Assembly (NCBI RefSeq): GCF_003350325.1
Contig: NZ_QLYZ01000005.1
Span: forward strand, 62,001-126,000
From: Vibrio rhodolitus
Lineage (GTDB): Bacteria; Pseudomonadota; Gammaproteobacteria; Enterobacterales; Vibrionaceae
Direction: 5' to 3'
Length of the DNA stretch: 64,000 nucleotides
The notes below the pieces were generated by a model that ran no database searches, was not told the origin of the DNA, and was given only the letters and a program-made list of their open reading frames with translations. Position 1 is the stretch's first letter; each line of letters opens with the position of its first letter. Below are positions 1-8,915 of the stretch, in pieces. Made by a program: the position numbers and the translations under genes.

Positions 1-1
1 T

Positions 2-130
2 AAATGCGCTGCGGACGGTAATAAAGAAAATTGTCTTGTGTTTCAAGTAGGACACACTTCAGTGGCAAGGTATCTGGCCCTGTGGAAGATGGTGAAGTGG
101 TCAAAAGTAGTACTGAAAAAATTAGATTAG
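2..130 (+). CDS. Possible 3' end of a truncated upstream gene
   Basis: The frame beginning at base 2 is open from the window edge to a TAG at 128-130 and would encode 42 residues ending in VVLKKLD. It could be the tail of a gene that starts outside the window. No domain can be recognised in so short a piece, and an open frame of this length is not rare by chance, so the call rests only on its being open to the edge. Confidence 0.25.
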   Translation, partial: KCAADGNKENCLVFQVGHTSVARYLALWKMVKWSKVVLKKLD

Positions 131-343
131 TCATTATCAGCCCCTGTATCAGCATCGTGCTTGAAATAAGTATAGGTCTGCAACTGATACGAAGTGCAAA
201 CTAATTTGGCTTAATAAAGTATGTTTGTTGATAACGCACGGATTTAATTTTCATCTGATGAGAAAAGCAAGGTTAGTATTGTTCGAGACAAAGAAGGGTT
301 CCGCGTTACTCTGTGGAAAGTAAAGCAATGGAGTGAAGTGGCT
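131..343. other. Intergenic stretch, nothing recognised
   Basis: About 210 bases lie between the edge fragment and the first full gene. I checked it for an integron attC-like core, a terminator hairpin and a short gene and saw none that I can support. It presumably holds the promoter of the hypothetical gene at 344. Confidence 0.4.
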
Positions 344-700
344 ATGAATCTGATCGTCAATGTACATAAAGGCGTTCGCAAAGCAGGCTTTGAGATGGCA
401 ACGCGCCAAGCGTGGAAGTGCGGTATGAAGGCGAATTTAGTCAATCGCGTGATTGGTGTAGCAAAAGGGCAAGTGGTATGTGTGGTGGAAGGAGTCAGGG
501 CTGAATTGTCTACGCCGCTAAACAATCCACTGCACAATGATGATAAGCAAGGGCGCTACATGTTTGTCGGTGGTGTTTGCTGGGAGCCAAATTCACTACT
601 AGCACCAGGTTTTCCTGACTTTATGTTTATGCACATCCGCAATTTAGGTAACAAGCATAAATACATGACAGATGATGAGCTGTTTTTTAACCTCGCCTAA
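344..700 (+). CDS. Hypothetical protein, 118 residues
   Basis: I do not recognise this protein. It has no signal peptide or membrane segment. The N-terminal half is basic (MNLIVNVHKGVRKAG), and the C-terminal half is rich in Phe, Met and Gly around GGVCWEPN and PGFPDFMFMH. The ATG at 344 is preferred over the in-frame GTG at 338 because a GGAG sits about 10 bases upstream of the ATG. It converges on nagB, and the hairpin between them has its U-run on the nagB side. It looks like a real soluble protein, but no function can be given. Confidence 0.6.
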   Translation: MNLIVNVHKGVRKAGFEMATRQAWKCGMKANLVNRVIGVAKGQVVCVVEGVRAELSTPLNNPLHNDDKQGRYMFVGGVCWEPNSLLAPGFPDFMFMHIRNLGNKHKYMTDDELFFNLA

Positions 701-724
701 GTTGCGTTAAACGAGCAAAACAAA

Positions 725-745
725 AAGGAGGCATCAAGCCTCCTT
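725..745 (-). terminator. Intrinsic terminator of nagB
   Basis: Perfect 8-bp arms AAGGAGGC and GCCTCCTT with a 5-base loop lie 35 bases past the nagB stop. Read on the minus strand the stem is followed by TTTTTGTTTT. On the plus strand the run after the stem is poor in T, so it mainly serves nagB. Confidence 0.85.
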
Positions 746-779
746 AGTTATAGTGCAAAAGTGACACGCAAGGTTTGAA

Positions 780-1580
780 TTAGAAACCTTTGATGTTTTC
801 TGCTTCTAGCTCAGTGAAGTATTTCACTGTTTTTACTTTCAGCTCTTGTGTCGATGGTTCGTCACATACGATTACTGATTTAGGGTGTAGTTGTAGAGCA
901 GATACCGTCCATAGGTGGTTTACGCTGCCTTCAACTGCTGCTTCTAGTGCTAGTGCTTTGTTGTGACCTGTCACTAGGATCATGATCTCTTCAGAATCTA
1001 GCAGAGTACCCACACCGATGGTTAATGCGTATTTTGGTACTTGGTTGATATCGCCGTCGAAGAAGCGAGAGTTCGCAATACGAGTATCTTCAGTTAGTGT
1101 CTTGATGCGAGTGCGAGAAGACAAAGAAGATGCAGGCTCGTTGAATGCAATGTGACCGTCGTTACCTACGCCACCCATGAATAGGTTGATTTTGCCGTAA
1201 GACTTAATTTTGTCTTCGTAACGCTTACATTCCGCTTCGTGTTCTGGTGCATTACCGTCTAGCAGGTTGATGTTTTCTTCTTGAATATCGATGTGATTAA
1301 AGAAGTTGTTGTACATGAATGAACGGTATGATTCTGGGTGATCCGCAGGAATACCAATGTATTCGTCCATGTTGAACGTTACAACGTGTTTAAAGCTAAC
1401 TTCGCCTGCTTTGTACAGTTCGATAAGTGCGTTGTATGTTGCTAGCGGTGTACCACCAGTTGGTAGACCAAGAACAAATGGACGCTCTGCAGTTGGTTGG
1501 AAATCATTAATGCGTTTAACGATGTGTGCTGCTGCCCATTTACCTACTTGTGCTGCTTGTTGAAGCGGGATAAGTCTCAT
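780..1580 (-). CDS. nagB: Glucosamine-6-phosphate deaminase NagB
   Basis: Cytosolic enzyme that converts glucosamine-6-phosphate to fructose-6-phosphate and ammonia, the last step in feeding N-acetylglucosamine (chitin) carbon into glycolysis. The 266-residue length matches the hexameric allosteric NagB of E. coli. Family motifs are visible: LGLPTGGTP near residue 38, FNMDEY near 69 with the catalytic Asp, and [14 protein letters not shown] near 136. The ATG at 1580 has an AGGGGC element 6 bases upstream. It is monocistronic here, with no nagA or nagC beside it. A NagC-like operator candidate lies 40 bases upstream and a strong terminator follows. Confidence 0.97.
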   Translation of the reverse strand: MRLIPLQQAAQVGKWAAAHIVKRINDFQPTAERPFVLGLPTGGTPLATYNALIELYKAGEVSFKHVVTFNMDEYIGIPADHPESYRSFMYNNFFNHIDIQEENINLLDGNAPEHEAECKRYEDKIKSYGKINLFMGGVGNDGHIAFNEPASSLSSRTRIKTLTEDTRIANSRFFDGDINQVPKYALTIGVGTLLDSEEIMILVTGHNKALALEAAVEGSVNHLWTVSALQLHPKSVIVCDEPSTQELKVKTVKYFTELEAENIKGF

Positions 1581-1619
1581 TTTCTGCCCCTGATAATTAG
1601 AATGCGGTATGTCGTAACA

Positions 1620-1640
1620 TTATTTCGCATTATAAAATAA
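1620..1640. promoter_or_regulatory. Candidate NagC-type operator upstream of nagB
   Basis: An AT-rich imperfect palindrome with outer arms TTATTT and AAATAA and a centre CGCATTATA lies 40 bases before the nagB start. NagC/Mlc-family operators are AT-rich palindromes of about this length with TTATTT/AAATAA-like ends. The match is by eye. A NagC position-weight scan or footprint would decide it. Confidence 0.35.
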
Positions 1641-1882
1641 GTGATTTTGTTCTGCTATTGTTTTTGGTCAATTTTTGCGGTTTCTTTTGTGAAATATGGT
1701 TGTTGGTCATAACGCATACGTTTGCTTGTTGTTTTTATGTAACTTAATTGGCGGTTAAATGTGTGATTTTTAATTGGTCGAACTATCAATAAAGCGGCAT
1801 CAGTAACCGGGTGTAGTGACATGATATCGTGCAAGAAATCAGCATAAAAAACCGAACATTATCGCTATATTTGAGCAATTCA

Positions 1883-1936
1883 CATATCCTATAGAAACGA
1901 GATATAACAAGGCGAAGCGAGTTGCATATCTTATAG
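1883..1936. repeat. Direct repeat CATATCNTATAG, 42 bases apart
   Basis: CATATCCTATAG (1883-1894) and CATATCTTATAG (1925-1936) are direct repeats whose starts are exactly 42 bases apart, about four helical turns, ahead of the Sel1-repeat gene. They may be paired operator half-sites. The rest of 1641-1982 shows nothing else that I can name. Confidence 0.3.
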
Positions 1937-1994
1937 TAGTGGGTCGAAACAAGGTAGGCAGATTAGTGTTAAACACGATGTGTGAAGTTTATTG

Positions 1995-3173
1995 ATGAAT
2001 ATGATGGGAATCGCCATAGGGGCGACCGGGCTGCTTCTATTGCTACTTTTTGCCTGGATGCTAGCTATTTCTGTGCGTCAGAAAAGAATCGAAACTGAAC
2101 GCCGACAGCGTGAGGTCGCTTATAGAAAGGCGCTAGAGCGAGACAGAAAGCAAGAAAGAGAAGATCGCCGACGTAAAGCCGAAGCTGGCGACATTAATAT
2201 GATCCTTTATCTTGCCAAAGAAGAAGAACGCACCAACTTACGCAAAGCGTTGTATTGGTATTTGAAAGCCGCGCAATTGGATAATGTCACGGGTATGTAT
2301 GGGGTAATACGTATCAGTGATCGTATGAAAGAAGACATTGTGTTGCGCCAACAAGCTAAGTTTTGGCGTACTGCCATCGCGGCAATTGAGGGTGATCTGC
2401 AAGCGAAATTTGATGCGGCTGAAGCGCTGTTTTTTGGTCGAGGGGTCGATCAACATGTTGACAAAGCATACCGCTTGATGGAAGAAGCGGCGAAGATGCA
2501 ATACATCCCTGCAATGCTGTTTTTGGGTGATTGGTTTACCGCACCGAACAACCCGACACCTTCTGCGAGCGCTGCGTTTGGTTGGTATTTACAAGCGACC
2601 AAGCTTAAGAGTAATGAAGGTCGTATGAAGTTAGGCTTGAGCTACATTCACGGCGTTGGCGTTGAGGCTGACTTTTATCAAGGCTGTTATTGGCTTGAGA
2701 GAGCGGGTGAGAAAGGCTACACGCCGGCGATGCTACAGGCAGGTGAACATTGGCTCGAGCAAGGTGGGCAAGGTAAGTTTATCGCATATATTTGGCTTTT
2801 CTTAGCGGGGCAATTAGGCAATGAAGATGCTCGCTTGCTGCGTGATCAAGTTTCTCTAACCATCAGTGTTGATACCGTGGTGGGCTTGCAATCGTTAGCT
2901 AAGCCAATGCTAAAACGCATTCGTGAAAACAAAGTCGGTAAGCACGCTTTGATTAAAGCGCTCAATCGTTTGTATAAACGAGAGTTGGATTATCAGGCTT
3001 ATGACATTGTAATTCCGGAAGCGGTCGATGCAGAAGCTATATTGGACCTTGCTGATGGTCATGAGAGCGAGCTTGAGGTTGAGCAAAAACCGAATCAAGC
3101 GCAAAGCGCGCAGGCAAACTATGCACCACCGCTTGATTTTACTCAGTCGCCGATGGATCAGTCGAAGCGATAG
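1995..3173 (+). CDS. Sel1/TPR-repeat protein with N-terminal membrane anchor
   Basis: The 392-residue protein begins with one hydrophobic segment (about residues 7-27) and then a highly charged, Arg/Glu-rich helix (about 28-70), so the bulk probably faces the cytoplasm. From about residue 75 to 270 it has Sel1-like repeats, with the usual A-x-x-x-x-G spacing in GDLQAKFDAAEALFFGRGV and KLGLSYIHGVGVEADF. The C-terminal tail is acidic, then Gln/Pro-rich. Sel1 proteins are protein-protein scaffolds, and the partner is unknown. The ATG at 1995 is chosen over an upstream TTG. It converges on sstT over a shared terminator. Confidence 0.8.
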   Translation: MNMMGIAIGATGLLLLLLFAWMLAISVRQKRIETERRQREVAYRKALERDRKQEREDRRRKAEAGDINMILYLAKEEERTNLRKALYWYLKAAQLDNVTGMYGVIRISDRMKEDIVLRQQAKFWRTAIAAIEGDLQAKFDAAEALFFGRGVDQHVDKAYRLMEEAAKMQYIPAMLFLGDWFTAPNNPTPSASAAFGWYLQATKLKSNEGRMKLGLSYIHGVGVEADFYQGCYWLERAGEKGYTPAMLQAGEHWLEQGGQGKFIAYIWLFLAGQLGNEDARLLRDQVSLTISVDTVVGLQSLAKPMLKRIRENKVGKHALIKALNRLYKRELDYQAYDIVIPEAVDAEAILDLADGHESELEVEQKPNQAQSAQANYAPPLDFTQSPMDQSKR

Positions 3174-3194
3174 TAGTATTAACTGTAGAAACAC

Positions 3195-3220
3195 AAAAGG
3201 CTGCCAATCGGCAGCCTTTT
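3195..3220. terminator. Bidirectional intrinsic terminator
   Basis: Perfect 11-bp arms AAAAGGCTGCC and GGCAGCCTTTT around a 4-base loop sit between the convergent Sel1-repeat gene and sstT. T-runs flank the stem on both strands, so it can stop transcription from both sides. Confidence 0.9.
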
Positions 3221-3241
3221 TAATAAGAGTAAAAGCAAAGA

Positions 3242-4465
3242 TTATTGTGGGCGGTTTTGTTTTTGCTTCTGCTTACATACTGCGGCAGTAAAGATAACGT
3301 CAGTTGAGCTATTTAGTGCCGTTTCCGCTGAATCTTGGACCACACCAATGATAAAACCAACCGCGACTACCTGCATTGCGATTTCGTTTGGAATACCAAA
3401 CAGTCCACACGCTAGTGGGATCAGAAGTAGAGAACCGCCCGCAACGCCCGATGCACCACATGCCGATACGGCAGCAACGATACTCAGTAGCAGCGCTGTC
3501 ATCAGATCGATTTCAATACCCATGGTGTGTACAGCCGCTAAGGTTAATACCGTGATGGTGATAGCTGCACCTGCCATGTTGATGGTTGCACCAAGCGGGA
3601 TAGAGACTGAGTATGTGTCTTCATCAAGTTTTAGCTTTTCACACAGCGCCATGTTAACAGGAATGTTAGCGGCACTTGAACGTGTGAAGAAAGCGGTTAC
3701 ACCACTTTCACGTAAGCATTGGAAAACCAATGGGTATGGGTTTTCACCGGTTTTAATAAACACAATGATTGGGTTAACCACTAGCGCAATAATCGCCATC
3801 GCGCCAAGTAATACGGCAAGTAAGTGCGCGTAGCCAGCCAGAGCAGAGAAACCCGTTGTTGCGAGAGTTGACGCAACAAGACCGAAAATACCAAACGGTG
3901 CTAGGCGGATAATAAAACGCACGATCTGAGATACGCCGTGGCTTAAATCTTCAAACAGTGCCTTGGTTGACGCTGATGCATGATGCAGCGCTAAGCCGAG
4001 TGCGATAGCCCACGCTAAGATACCGATGTAGTTAGCATTTTTCAGTGCATTGATTGGGTTATCAACCAATTGGAACAACAAGGTGTGCAGTACTTCTGCG
4101 ATGCCTTGTGGTGGGGTAGCCCCTTCAGCACCTGAGACCAGAGTTAAAGTGGTTGGGAAAAGAAAACTCATGGTGACAGCAGTCAGCGCGGCGGTGAAGG
4201 TACCAAATAGGTACAGAACCACGATTGGGCGCATATAGGTATGTTGGTTTTTCTTTTGATTGGCAATTGAGGCTGCTACAAGAATGAAAACCAAGATAGG
4301 TGCAACGGCTTTCAGAGCACCAACGAAGAGCTCACCGAGCATGCCAACACTGGTCGCGTGTTCAGGAGCAATCAGTGATAGAGCGACACCTAAGATAATA
4401 CCGGCTAAAATCTGCAACACTAAGTTGCCTCGGGCAAGCCGACCTAAAAATGAATCATAAAGCAT
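3242..4465 (-). CDS. sstT: Serine/threonine:sodium symporter SstT
   Basis: Inner-membrane dicarboxylate/amino acid:cation symporter (DAACS, glutamate-transporter fold) that imports serine and threonine with sodium. At 407 residues it has the family size, with multiple hydrophobic segments. The re-entrant loop signature is visible as [15 protein letters not shown] followed by [15 protein letters not shown], which bind substrate and cation in this family. The C-terminal [10 protein letters not shown] is a basic cytoplasmic tail. An AGGAT element precedes the ATG at 4465. It stands alone with its own promoter region (4466-4780) and a downstream terminator. Confidence 0.96.
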   Translation of the reverse strand: MLYDSFLGRLARGNLVLQILAGIILGVALSLIAPEHATSVGMLGELFVGALKAVAPILVFILVAASIANQKKNQHTYMRPIVVLYLFGTFTAALTAVTMSFLFPTTLTLVSGAEGATPPQGIAEVLHTLLFQLVDNPINALKNANYIGILAWAIALGLALHHASASTKALFEDLSHGVSQIVRFIIRLAPFGIFGLVASTLATTGFSALAGYAHLLAVLLGAMAIIALVVNPIIVFIKTGENPYPLVFQCLRESGVTAFFTRSSAANIPVNMALCEKLKLDEDTYSVSIPLGATINMAGAAITITVLTLAAVHTMGIEIDLMTALLLSIVAAVSACGASGVAGGSLLLIPLACGLFGIPNEIAMQVVAVGFIIGVVQDSAETALNSSTDVIFTAAVCKQKQKQNRPQ

Positions 4466-4785
4466 AATAAATCCTGCATTTTGCTTTGGTTAGTTGGAGT
4501 GCGACAGCGGAATTAGAGATTGTGTTTACCGCTTCAGATAAGACAAGGATAGCTAAGCCATCCAAGTTTTTGAGAGCGATTAACCAGTGCAACTAAGCTG
4601 CGCGTCACGTCAACAAACGCTGTTTCTTTGTTATAGTGTTTCTTCATCGAACGGAAGTGAAGGAACTTATACTATCCTTCTGAGATATTGTGTCTAGGAA
4701 TAATTCAATATCTAGGCGTTAATATTAACATTATTGACAAAAATGGAACCTAATATTGCAATAAGCAGCATGAAGGTGCATAAAA
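4466..4785. other. sstT upstream region
   Basis: This gap of about 320 bases holds the promoter of the leftward sstT gene. I see no supported ORF, riboswitch or attenuator hairpin in it. The 63-codon frame overlapping 4731-4922 runs through the rsgA terminator and is not believable as a gene. Confidence 0.5.
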
Positions 4786-4803
4786 AAGGGGCGTTTGCCC
4801 CTT
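4786..4803 (-). terminator. Intrinsic terminator of the rsgA-type gene
   Basis: 7-bp arms AAGGGGC and GCCCCTT with a GTTT loop lie 19 bases after the stop codon. On the minus strand the stem is followed by six T residues (complement of 4782-4787). Confidence 0.88.
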
Positions 4804-4821
4804 GTCTCGATATTGTATGCG

Positions 4822-5877
4822 TTAGTAGCCCAGTTTCTTTGAACGGTTTTCACTTTGCACAGAACGGCAATACTTTGTGAATTGCTTACTCTTAGAGCGT
4901 TGCTCTGCAAGGCTTGCTCCATTCCACTCTTGCTCGCGCATTAGCTTGAAATAGTTAGTAACGCGCCTTTGGTCGATATCACCAGCCTCAAGGGCTTTGG
5001 TTACCGCACAGCCTGGTTCATTGTTGTGTTGGCAATCACTAAAGCGACACTGCTCAACCAAGGCTTGGACATCGCTAAAAGTTTGCTCAACGCCATCGGC
5101 ACAGTCATGGATTTGCAGCTCTCGCATTCCTGGAGTATCGATTAAGACACCACCAGAAGGCAGTAGATGCAGTGAGCGACTGGTGGTCGTGTGGCGACCT
5201 TTACTGTCACTTTCGCGAATACCGCCGGTTGCTTGCGTCGCTTCTCCGAGCAAGCTGTTGATTAGCGTTGATTTGCCCACACCAGAAGAGCCCATAAACG
5301 CCACCGTTTTGCCTTGTTTACACCAACCATTGAGTTGTTGACACTGCTGACTATCAAGCGCGTTAACCACTTCAACAAACAACATAGGATCAAGCGCCTG
5401 CACTTGGGCACGCTTATCATCGCTATCTGAGCAGAGATCGGCTTTGGTAAGAATGATCACCGGCTCCACGTCAGCATCGTGAGCGATAGATAGGTAGCGC
5501 TCAATACGGCTGAGATTAAAATCATCGTTTAGAGAGCAAACAATAAAAAGCGTGGTAACGTTGGAAGCAATAAGCTGTTGTGACACTTTACTGCCAGCAG
5601 CTTTACGACTAAACAGCGACTGCCTATCTAAAAGTCGTAAAAATTGACCATCCGTATCCAGTACCACCCAGTCTCCAACCGTCATGTCAGGCAAACTTTT
5701 GGTAATCGTTAATGAGTGTTGACCTTGCTCAGTCAGCAAAGTGTAACCACTGCGATGGTGTTCGGAGAGACGTGCAATTTGATGATGTTCGAGATCGTCA
5801 AGGGTAAGTTGTTGATGGAAAAGGTTGTTCCAGCCAAGTTGACTCAGGGTAATGGCGGATGTGGCATTTGAGTTCAT
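4822..5877 (-). CDS. rsgA: RsgA/YjeQ-family ribosome-associated GTPase
   Basis: Circularly permuted GTPase that acts in 30S subunit maturation. In the 351-residue protein the G motifs come in permuted order: G4 TKAD near residue 150, G1 GSSGVGKST near 200, G3 DTPG near 250. An OB-fold-like N-terminus precedes them. The C-terminal zinc region is visible as [16 protein letters not shown]. The ATG at 5877 is preferred to a TTG four codons upstream. Vibrios normally have a canonical rsgA on the large chromosome near orn and psd, so this copy on what looks like chromosome II is probably a paralogue with an unsettled role. Confidence 0.88.
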   Translation of the reverse strand: MNSNATSAITLSQLGWNNLFHQQLTLDDLEHHQIARLSEHHRSGYTLLTEQGQHSLTITKSLPDMTVGDWVVLDTDGQFLRLLDRQSLFSRKAAGSKVSQQLIASNVTTLFIVCSLNDDFNLSRIERYLSIAHDADVEPVIILTKADLCSDSDDKRAQVQALDPMLFVEVVNALDSQQCQQLNGWCKQGKTVAFMGSSGVGKSTLINSLLGEATQATGGIRESDSKGRHTTTSRSLHLLPSGGVLIDTPGMRELQIHDCADGVEQTFSDVQALVEQCRFSDCQHNNEPGCAVTKALEAGDIDQRRVTNYFKLMREQEWNGASLAEQRSKSKQFTKYCRSVQSENRSKKLGY

Positions 5878-6031
5878 TTTCAATCCCAAGGGCGTACTAA
5901 TGGTGAACGGTGCTTAATTGGAGAGTGTTGCTGCTCAATGAAAGCGCAGACAAAACAGACATTCACAGTTAGGTGAATCCCTCACAGCAACCAAGCTTCT
6001 TCCTGAATGATGTTGCCCTGTAAGAATAGCA

Positions 6032-6059
6032 AAAGCGAAAAGCGCTAGCTCTTCGCTTT
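6032..6059 (-). terminator. Intrinsic terminator of the copper-delivery operon
   Basis: Arms AAAGCGAA and TTCGCTTT enclose a 12-base loop that can itself pair (AGCGCT region). It lies 16 bases past the last gene. On the minus strand the stem runs into TTTTGC. Confidence 0.7.
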
Positions 6060-6074
6060 CTCATCGGATAATAA

Positions 6075-6524
6075 TTAATGGTGGTGTTTCATTCCGCTCA
6101 TCACCTTTTTAATCGGAGCTTCAAATTGCTGTGACTCTCCATTGGCGAACGTGATATTCACTTCAATACTTTCCCCTTCAACCAGAGGTTTAGTCAAATC
6201 GAACAACATTATATGCAAGCTACCTGGCTTAAGAGATGTGTGGCTTTGTGCAGGGATTTTGATTTGATCAATTTGGCGCATTTTCATCACCTCACCTTCA
6301 TGAACTACGTCATGCAGTTCAACTTTACCAGCTGCGGGTGTCGACGCAGATACGATGGCACGATCCTTTTCGCCATGATTCATAATCTCAACAAACACCG
6401 CACTGGTTGCCACATTTGGCGGCGTTGCACGTGCGTACGGATTGTGCAGCATTAAGTGTTCAGCGTTTGCTAATGGACTAAGAAGAAGGCTGGCTAAAAG
6501 TAAAGGCTTCAATTTCATTATCAT
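6075..6524 (-). CDS. PCu(A)C-type periplasmic copper chaperone
   Basis: The 149-residue protein has a signal peptide ending near NAE (residue 22), so it is periplasmic. It belongs to the PCu(A)C family, which carries Cu(I) to the CuA site of cytochrome c oxidase or to SCO. The copper motif H(M)x10Mx21HxM is recognisable: HDVVHEGEVMKMRQ near residue 75 and SLHIMLFD near 102, with a His/Met-rich tail MSGMKHHH. It is the last gene of a three-gene operon, 7 bases after the SCO gene. The neighbours support a role in copper loading of a respiratory oxidase. Confidence 0.9.
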   Translation of the reverse strand: MIMKLKPLLLASLLLSPLANAEHLMLHNPYARATPPNVATSAVFVEIMNHGEKDRAIVSASTPAAGKVELHDVVHEGEVMKMRQIDQIKIPAQSHTSLKPGSLHIMLFDLTKPLVEGESIEVNITFANGESQQFEAPIKKVMSGMKHHH

Positions 6525-6531
6525 TCCTTTG

Positions 6532-7110
6532 TTATTGTGTTTTAAGTTGTTCTATCGCAGCAACGATCGGTGCTGGGTTAAGCGTGTGAGGGACTTTAGC
6601 AATCAACTCCCCGTTAGGTTGTAATAAGTAAAAGTAGGAGTTGTGATCGATGGTGTATTGCAGTTGAGAATCGGGTAGCTCAGTTTTTCTAAATACCACG
6701 CCGTACTTCTCAGCAATTGGCTTGGTTATCTCAATTGGTGCTGACAAGCCTTCTATTTTCGGGTGGAAGTACTGGGCGTATTGGTGTGCTTTACTGGCGA
6801 TATCGCGCTCAGGATCTAGTGTGATAAAGATAGGTCTGAGTTGTGCTAGTTGCTCCGCGTTTAATTGCTTTAGTGCGCCAGAGAGCATTGCCAGAGAGGT
6901 TGGGCAGACGTCTGGGCAGTGAGTAAAGCCAAAGTAGACAATACGAGTACGCGGATCTTGTTCATCAAATAGATCTACCGTTTTTTGTTCGCCTTGGAAG
7001 ACTGCGCTGCTGGTTGTCATCGTTTGCTCGGATGATGAGTCTAAGTAAAGTTTTAGCCCGTATCCAAGTGAAAATGCGACTACTAAAATCAATGACCAAT
7101 TTCTGCTCAT
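6532..7110 (-). CDS. SCO1/SenC family protein
   Basis: Membrane-anchored thioredoxin-fold protein used in CuA centre assembly. The 192 residues start with one transmembrane anchor (about 5-22). The copper-binding CxxxC is present as HCPDVCPTS near residue 86, and the distal histidine is in IDHNSYFYLL near 155. TLDPERD is also typical. The start overlaps the stop of the upstream gene by 4 bases (ATGA type), so the two are translationally coupled. It is flanked by the PCu(A)C gene, a common pairing. Confidence 0.93.
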   Translation of the reverse strand: MSRNWSLILVVAFSLGYGLKLYLDSSSEQTMTTSSAVFQGEQKTVDLFDEQDPRTRIVYFGFTHCPDVCPTSLAMLSGALKQLNAEQLAQLRPIFITLDPERDIASKAHQYAQYFHPKIEGLSAPIEITKPIAEKYGVVFRKTELPDSQLQYTIDHNSYFYLLQPNGELIAKVPHTLNPAPIVAAIEQLKTQ

Positions 7111-7532
7111 CGCGCCATCCTTATTGCTACGTTGATTGATTGCTTGCCATCACTGAGAGTGCCGACCCATGTCATATTTTCCATGGTGCATGCGGGCAGC
7201 AACACTTCTCCTTGGTATTGACCATCAGCCAGTTTAGCGATGGCAAAACGCGCGGTGCCCATTTCCATCTCATGCCCTTGTAAGGTTAAGTTTAGCTGGG
7301 AGGCATCAGATTGAGGCCAATTTGCTTGAAGAGAAAAGGGCAGAAGAGGCTGTGCCGTATCTTGGCTAATGGTAATGACAGCGTTATTTTGCTCACACGC
7401 TGTGGTGGAGAGCTGACAGTGCTCTTCAAGCGTTATTGGAGTGGAAGAGGTAAACCACGCCATAATATCTTGGGTAAAAAAGCCTGCAAGTAAGGCGATG
7501 GCGAGCAGCGCCATTTTTATAGGTGTTGTCAT
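7107..7532 (-). CDS. Membrane-anchored periplasmic protein of a copper/SCO operon
   Basis: The 141-residue protein has an N-terminal hydrophobic segment (about residues 6-22) and a periplasmic domain that looks beta-rich. Visible features are paired cysteines in EEHCQLSTTACEQNN and a third in LPACTMENMTW, plus a Met/His stretch GHEMEMGTARF. The layout recalls FixH/YtkA-like folds, but I cannot assign the family with certainty. It is the first gene of the copper operon and overlaps the SCO gene by 4 bases, so it probably helps metal delivery or oxidase assembly. Confidence 0.72.
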   Translation of the reverse strand: MTTPIKMALLAIALLAGFFTQDIMAWFTSSTPITLEEHCQLSTTACEQNNAVITISQDTAQPLLPFSLQANWPQSDASQLNLTLQGHEMEMGTARFAIAKLADGQYQGEVLLPACTMENMTWVGTLSDGKQSINVAIRMAR

Positions 7533-7718
7533 AGATGGAATAAAGCGAGATACCGAAACAGCATCTTATCACACTGGTAACATTTGACTCGTTTGAGCTA
7601 ACAAATTTGTGTGGAATATCATGCTGGTTTTAAAACAATGGGGAGGTTTTAAATCGGTGAGCAGAGCAAAGCAGAGCAATTGAGTTATGCAGCCCTCAAT
7701 TGCTCTGGTGGTAGGAAG

Positions 7719-8273
7719 TTAGCGAGATTGTTGCTGGTGGATACCATAGATGGCGTGATCGAGAATACGTTCTCCGACCTTCTCACTGTTTGAGATGACG
7801 CCTTCTAGCGCCATGCCGCATCTTTCCGCAACGGCACGACTAGACCAGTTATCAACCGCAGCACGCAGTTCCACTTTCTCCATGCCATACTTGCTAAACG
7901 CCAGTTCAATTAGCTTTTTGACCACTCGCGTCATAATACCTTTACCCAGGTGTTTCTGACTTAACCAGTAGCCCACCTGCACCCGGCGCAAATCATGATC
8001 AATATTATTGAAGCTGCAGTTACCAACAATTTGGCCATGATAGATAATCGCGCAAGTGAGCGATTTTCCTTCGGCGTAGTCAACCAGTGAACGTTGAATA
8101 AACAGGCGGAAATCTTGTTCTGACTGGCAATATGGTGGCCAAGCGAGCCATTGCCCCAGATAGTCAACTTGTTCGTTGACAAGGGCTGCGTAAATCGGTG
8201 CAAAGCTCTCTTCAACCAATGCTATCTGTATATCAGCATCGACTTCGAAAGCGAAGAGATTGTTTAGCGTCAT
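7719..8273 (-). CDS. GNAT acetyltransferase, RimL/RimJ-like
   Basis: Cytosolic acetyltransferase of 184 residues that uses acetyl-CoA. The acetyl-CoA-binding loop reads LSQKHLGKGIMTRVV near residue 108, matching the Q/RxxGxG/A rule. ELRAAVDNWSSRAVAERCG is the typical motif B of the RimJ/RimL N-terminal acetyltransferase group. The substrate could be a ribosomal protein or a small molecule, and the sequence does not decide. The ATG at 8273 follows an AAGG. It is 15 bases downstream of the DUF2057 gene on the same strand... in transcription order it precedes that gene's stop by a short gap only on the map, so co-transcription is not shown. Confidence 0.85.
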   Translation of the reverse strand: MTLNNLFAFEVDADIQIALVEESFAPIYAALVNEQVDYLGQWLAWPPYCQSEQDFRLFIQRSLVDYAEGKSLTCAIIYHGQIVGNCSFNNIDHDLRRVQVGYWLSQKHLGKGIMTRVVKKLIELAFSKYGMEKVELRAAVDNWSSRAVAERCGMALEGVISNSEKVGERILDHAIYGIHQQQSR

Positions 8274-8288
8274 ATGACCTTCGATTAT

Positions 8289-8915
8289 TTACTGCTGGTT
8301 CACAAACTGTTTGAATTTTTCACGGGTTTTTGCGTCGGCTTTTTGATACCAGAAATGCAGCATCTCTTCCGCTGTTGAGGCGTCAACTTTTGCACTGATC
8401 GCAGGCATCGCTGGCGCAGCGCCGGCTGCAGTTGAAAGGGCTGCAATACCATTAGTACGGTTATACACTTCTGATTCTAAGATGAAGTCACGACCAATTT
8501 GTAGACCATCTTTTTCCAGTACATCTTGCACAATCTCAACCGCTTGATTGTTTTGGTCAATCAGAGCGACCTTCCATTGACTGATCTGTTTTTCTGCTTC
8601 ACGTTCGTTGCGGTATTCAGGTAAGTCAAAATGTAAGGTTTGGTTTTCTGCTGAGAACTTAGTGATCACTGCATCACTCTCGACAATAATGCGGTCGTTA
8701 CCTTGTGAGAAATATGGTGAATAGCGCAATACGAGTTGGTTTTCACCATCTTCTAAAGTGAGTGTTTTAGTTGAACTAAACAGTCCGCCTTCAATATGTG
8801 CGCGTTTGGCGTTTACTGCCAGTACTTGCACGTTATCAGGGATCTCGATAGTCACTTGTGCGCTAGCGGTTGCAGTAAGTAAAAGGCTTGAGATTAGGGT
8901 TACGACGGTTTTCAT
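8289..8915 (-). CDS. DUF2057 (YccT-like) periplasmic protein
   Basis: The 208-residue exported protein begins MKTVVTLISSLLLTATASAQ, a classic signal peptide cut after ASA. The rest follows the DUF2057/YccT pattern, with a VTIEIPDNVQVLAVN start and a middle LTLEDGENQLVLRYS segment. In enterobacteria YccT has been linked to the envelope and curli, but the family's biochemical role is not established. The ATG at 8915 is chosen because AAGGAA sits 7 bases upstream. A longer frame to 9020 would add 35 residues with no ribosome site and hide the signal peptide. Only 15 bases separate its stop from the start of the acetyltransferase gene at 8273, so the two are probably one transcript. Confidence 0.85.
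   Translation of the reverse strand: MKTVVTLISSLLLTATASAQVTIEIPDNVQVLAVNAKRAHIEGGLFSSTKTLTLEDGENQLVLRYSPYFSQGNDRIIVESDAVITKFSAENQTLHFDLPEYRNEREAEKQISQWKVALIDQNNQAVEIVQDVLEKDGLQIGRDFILESEVYNRTNGIAALSTAAGAAPAMPAISAKVDASTAEEMLHFWYQKADAKTREKFKQFVNQQ

Noticed and set aside
1-720. Superintegron cassette edge
   Set aside because: Considered because Vibrio chromosome II carries one and the first genes are unknown, but no attC-like core or paired inverse core site was found.
3348-3833. 161-codon plus-strand frame
   Set aside because: It is antisense to sstT, whose identity is certain. Its composition is the mirror of membrane-protein codons and it has no ribosome site.
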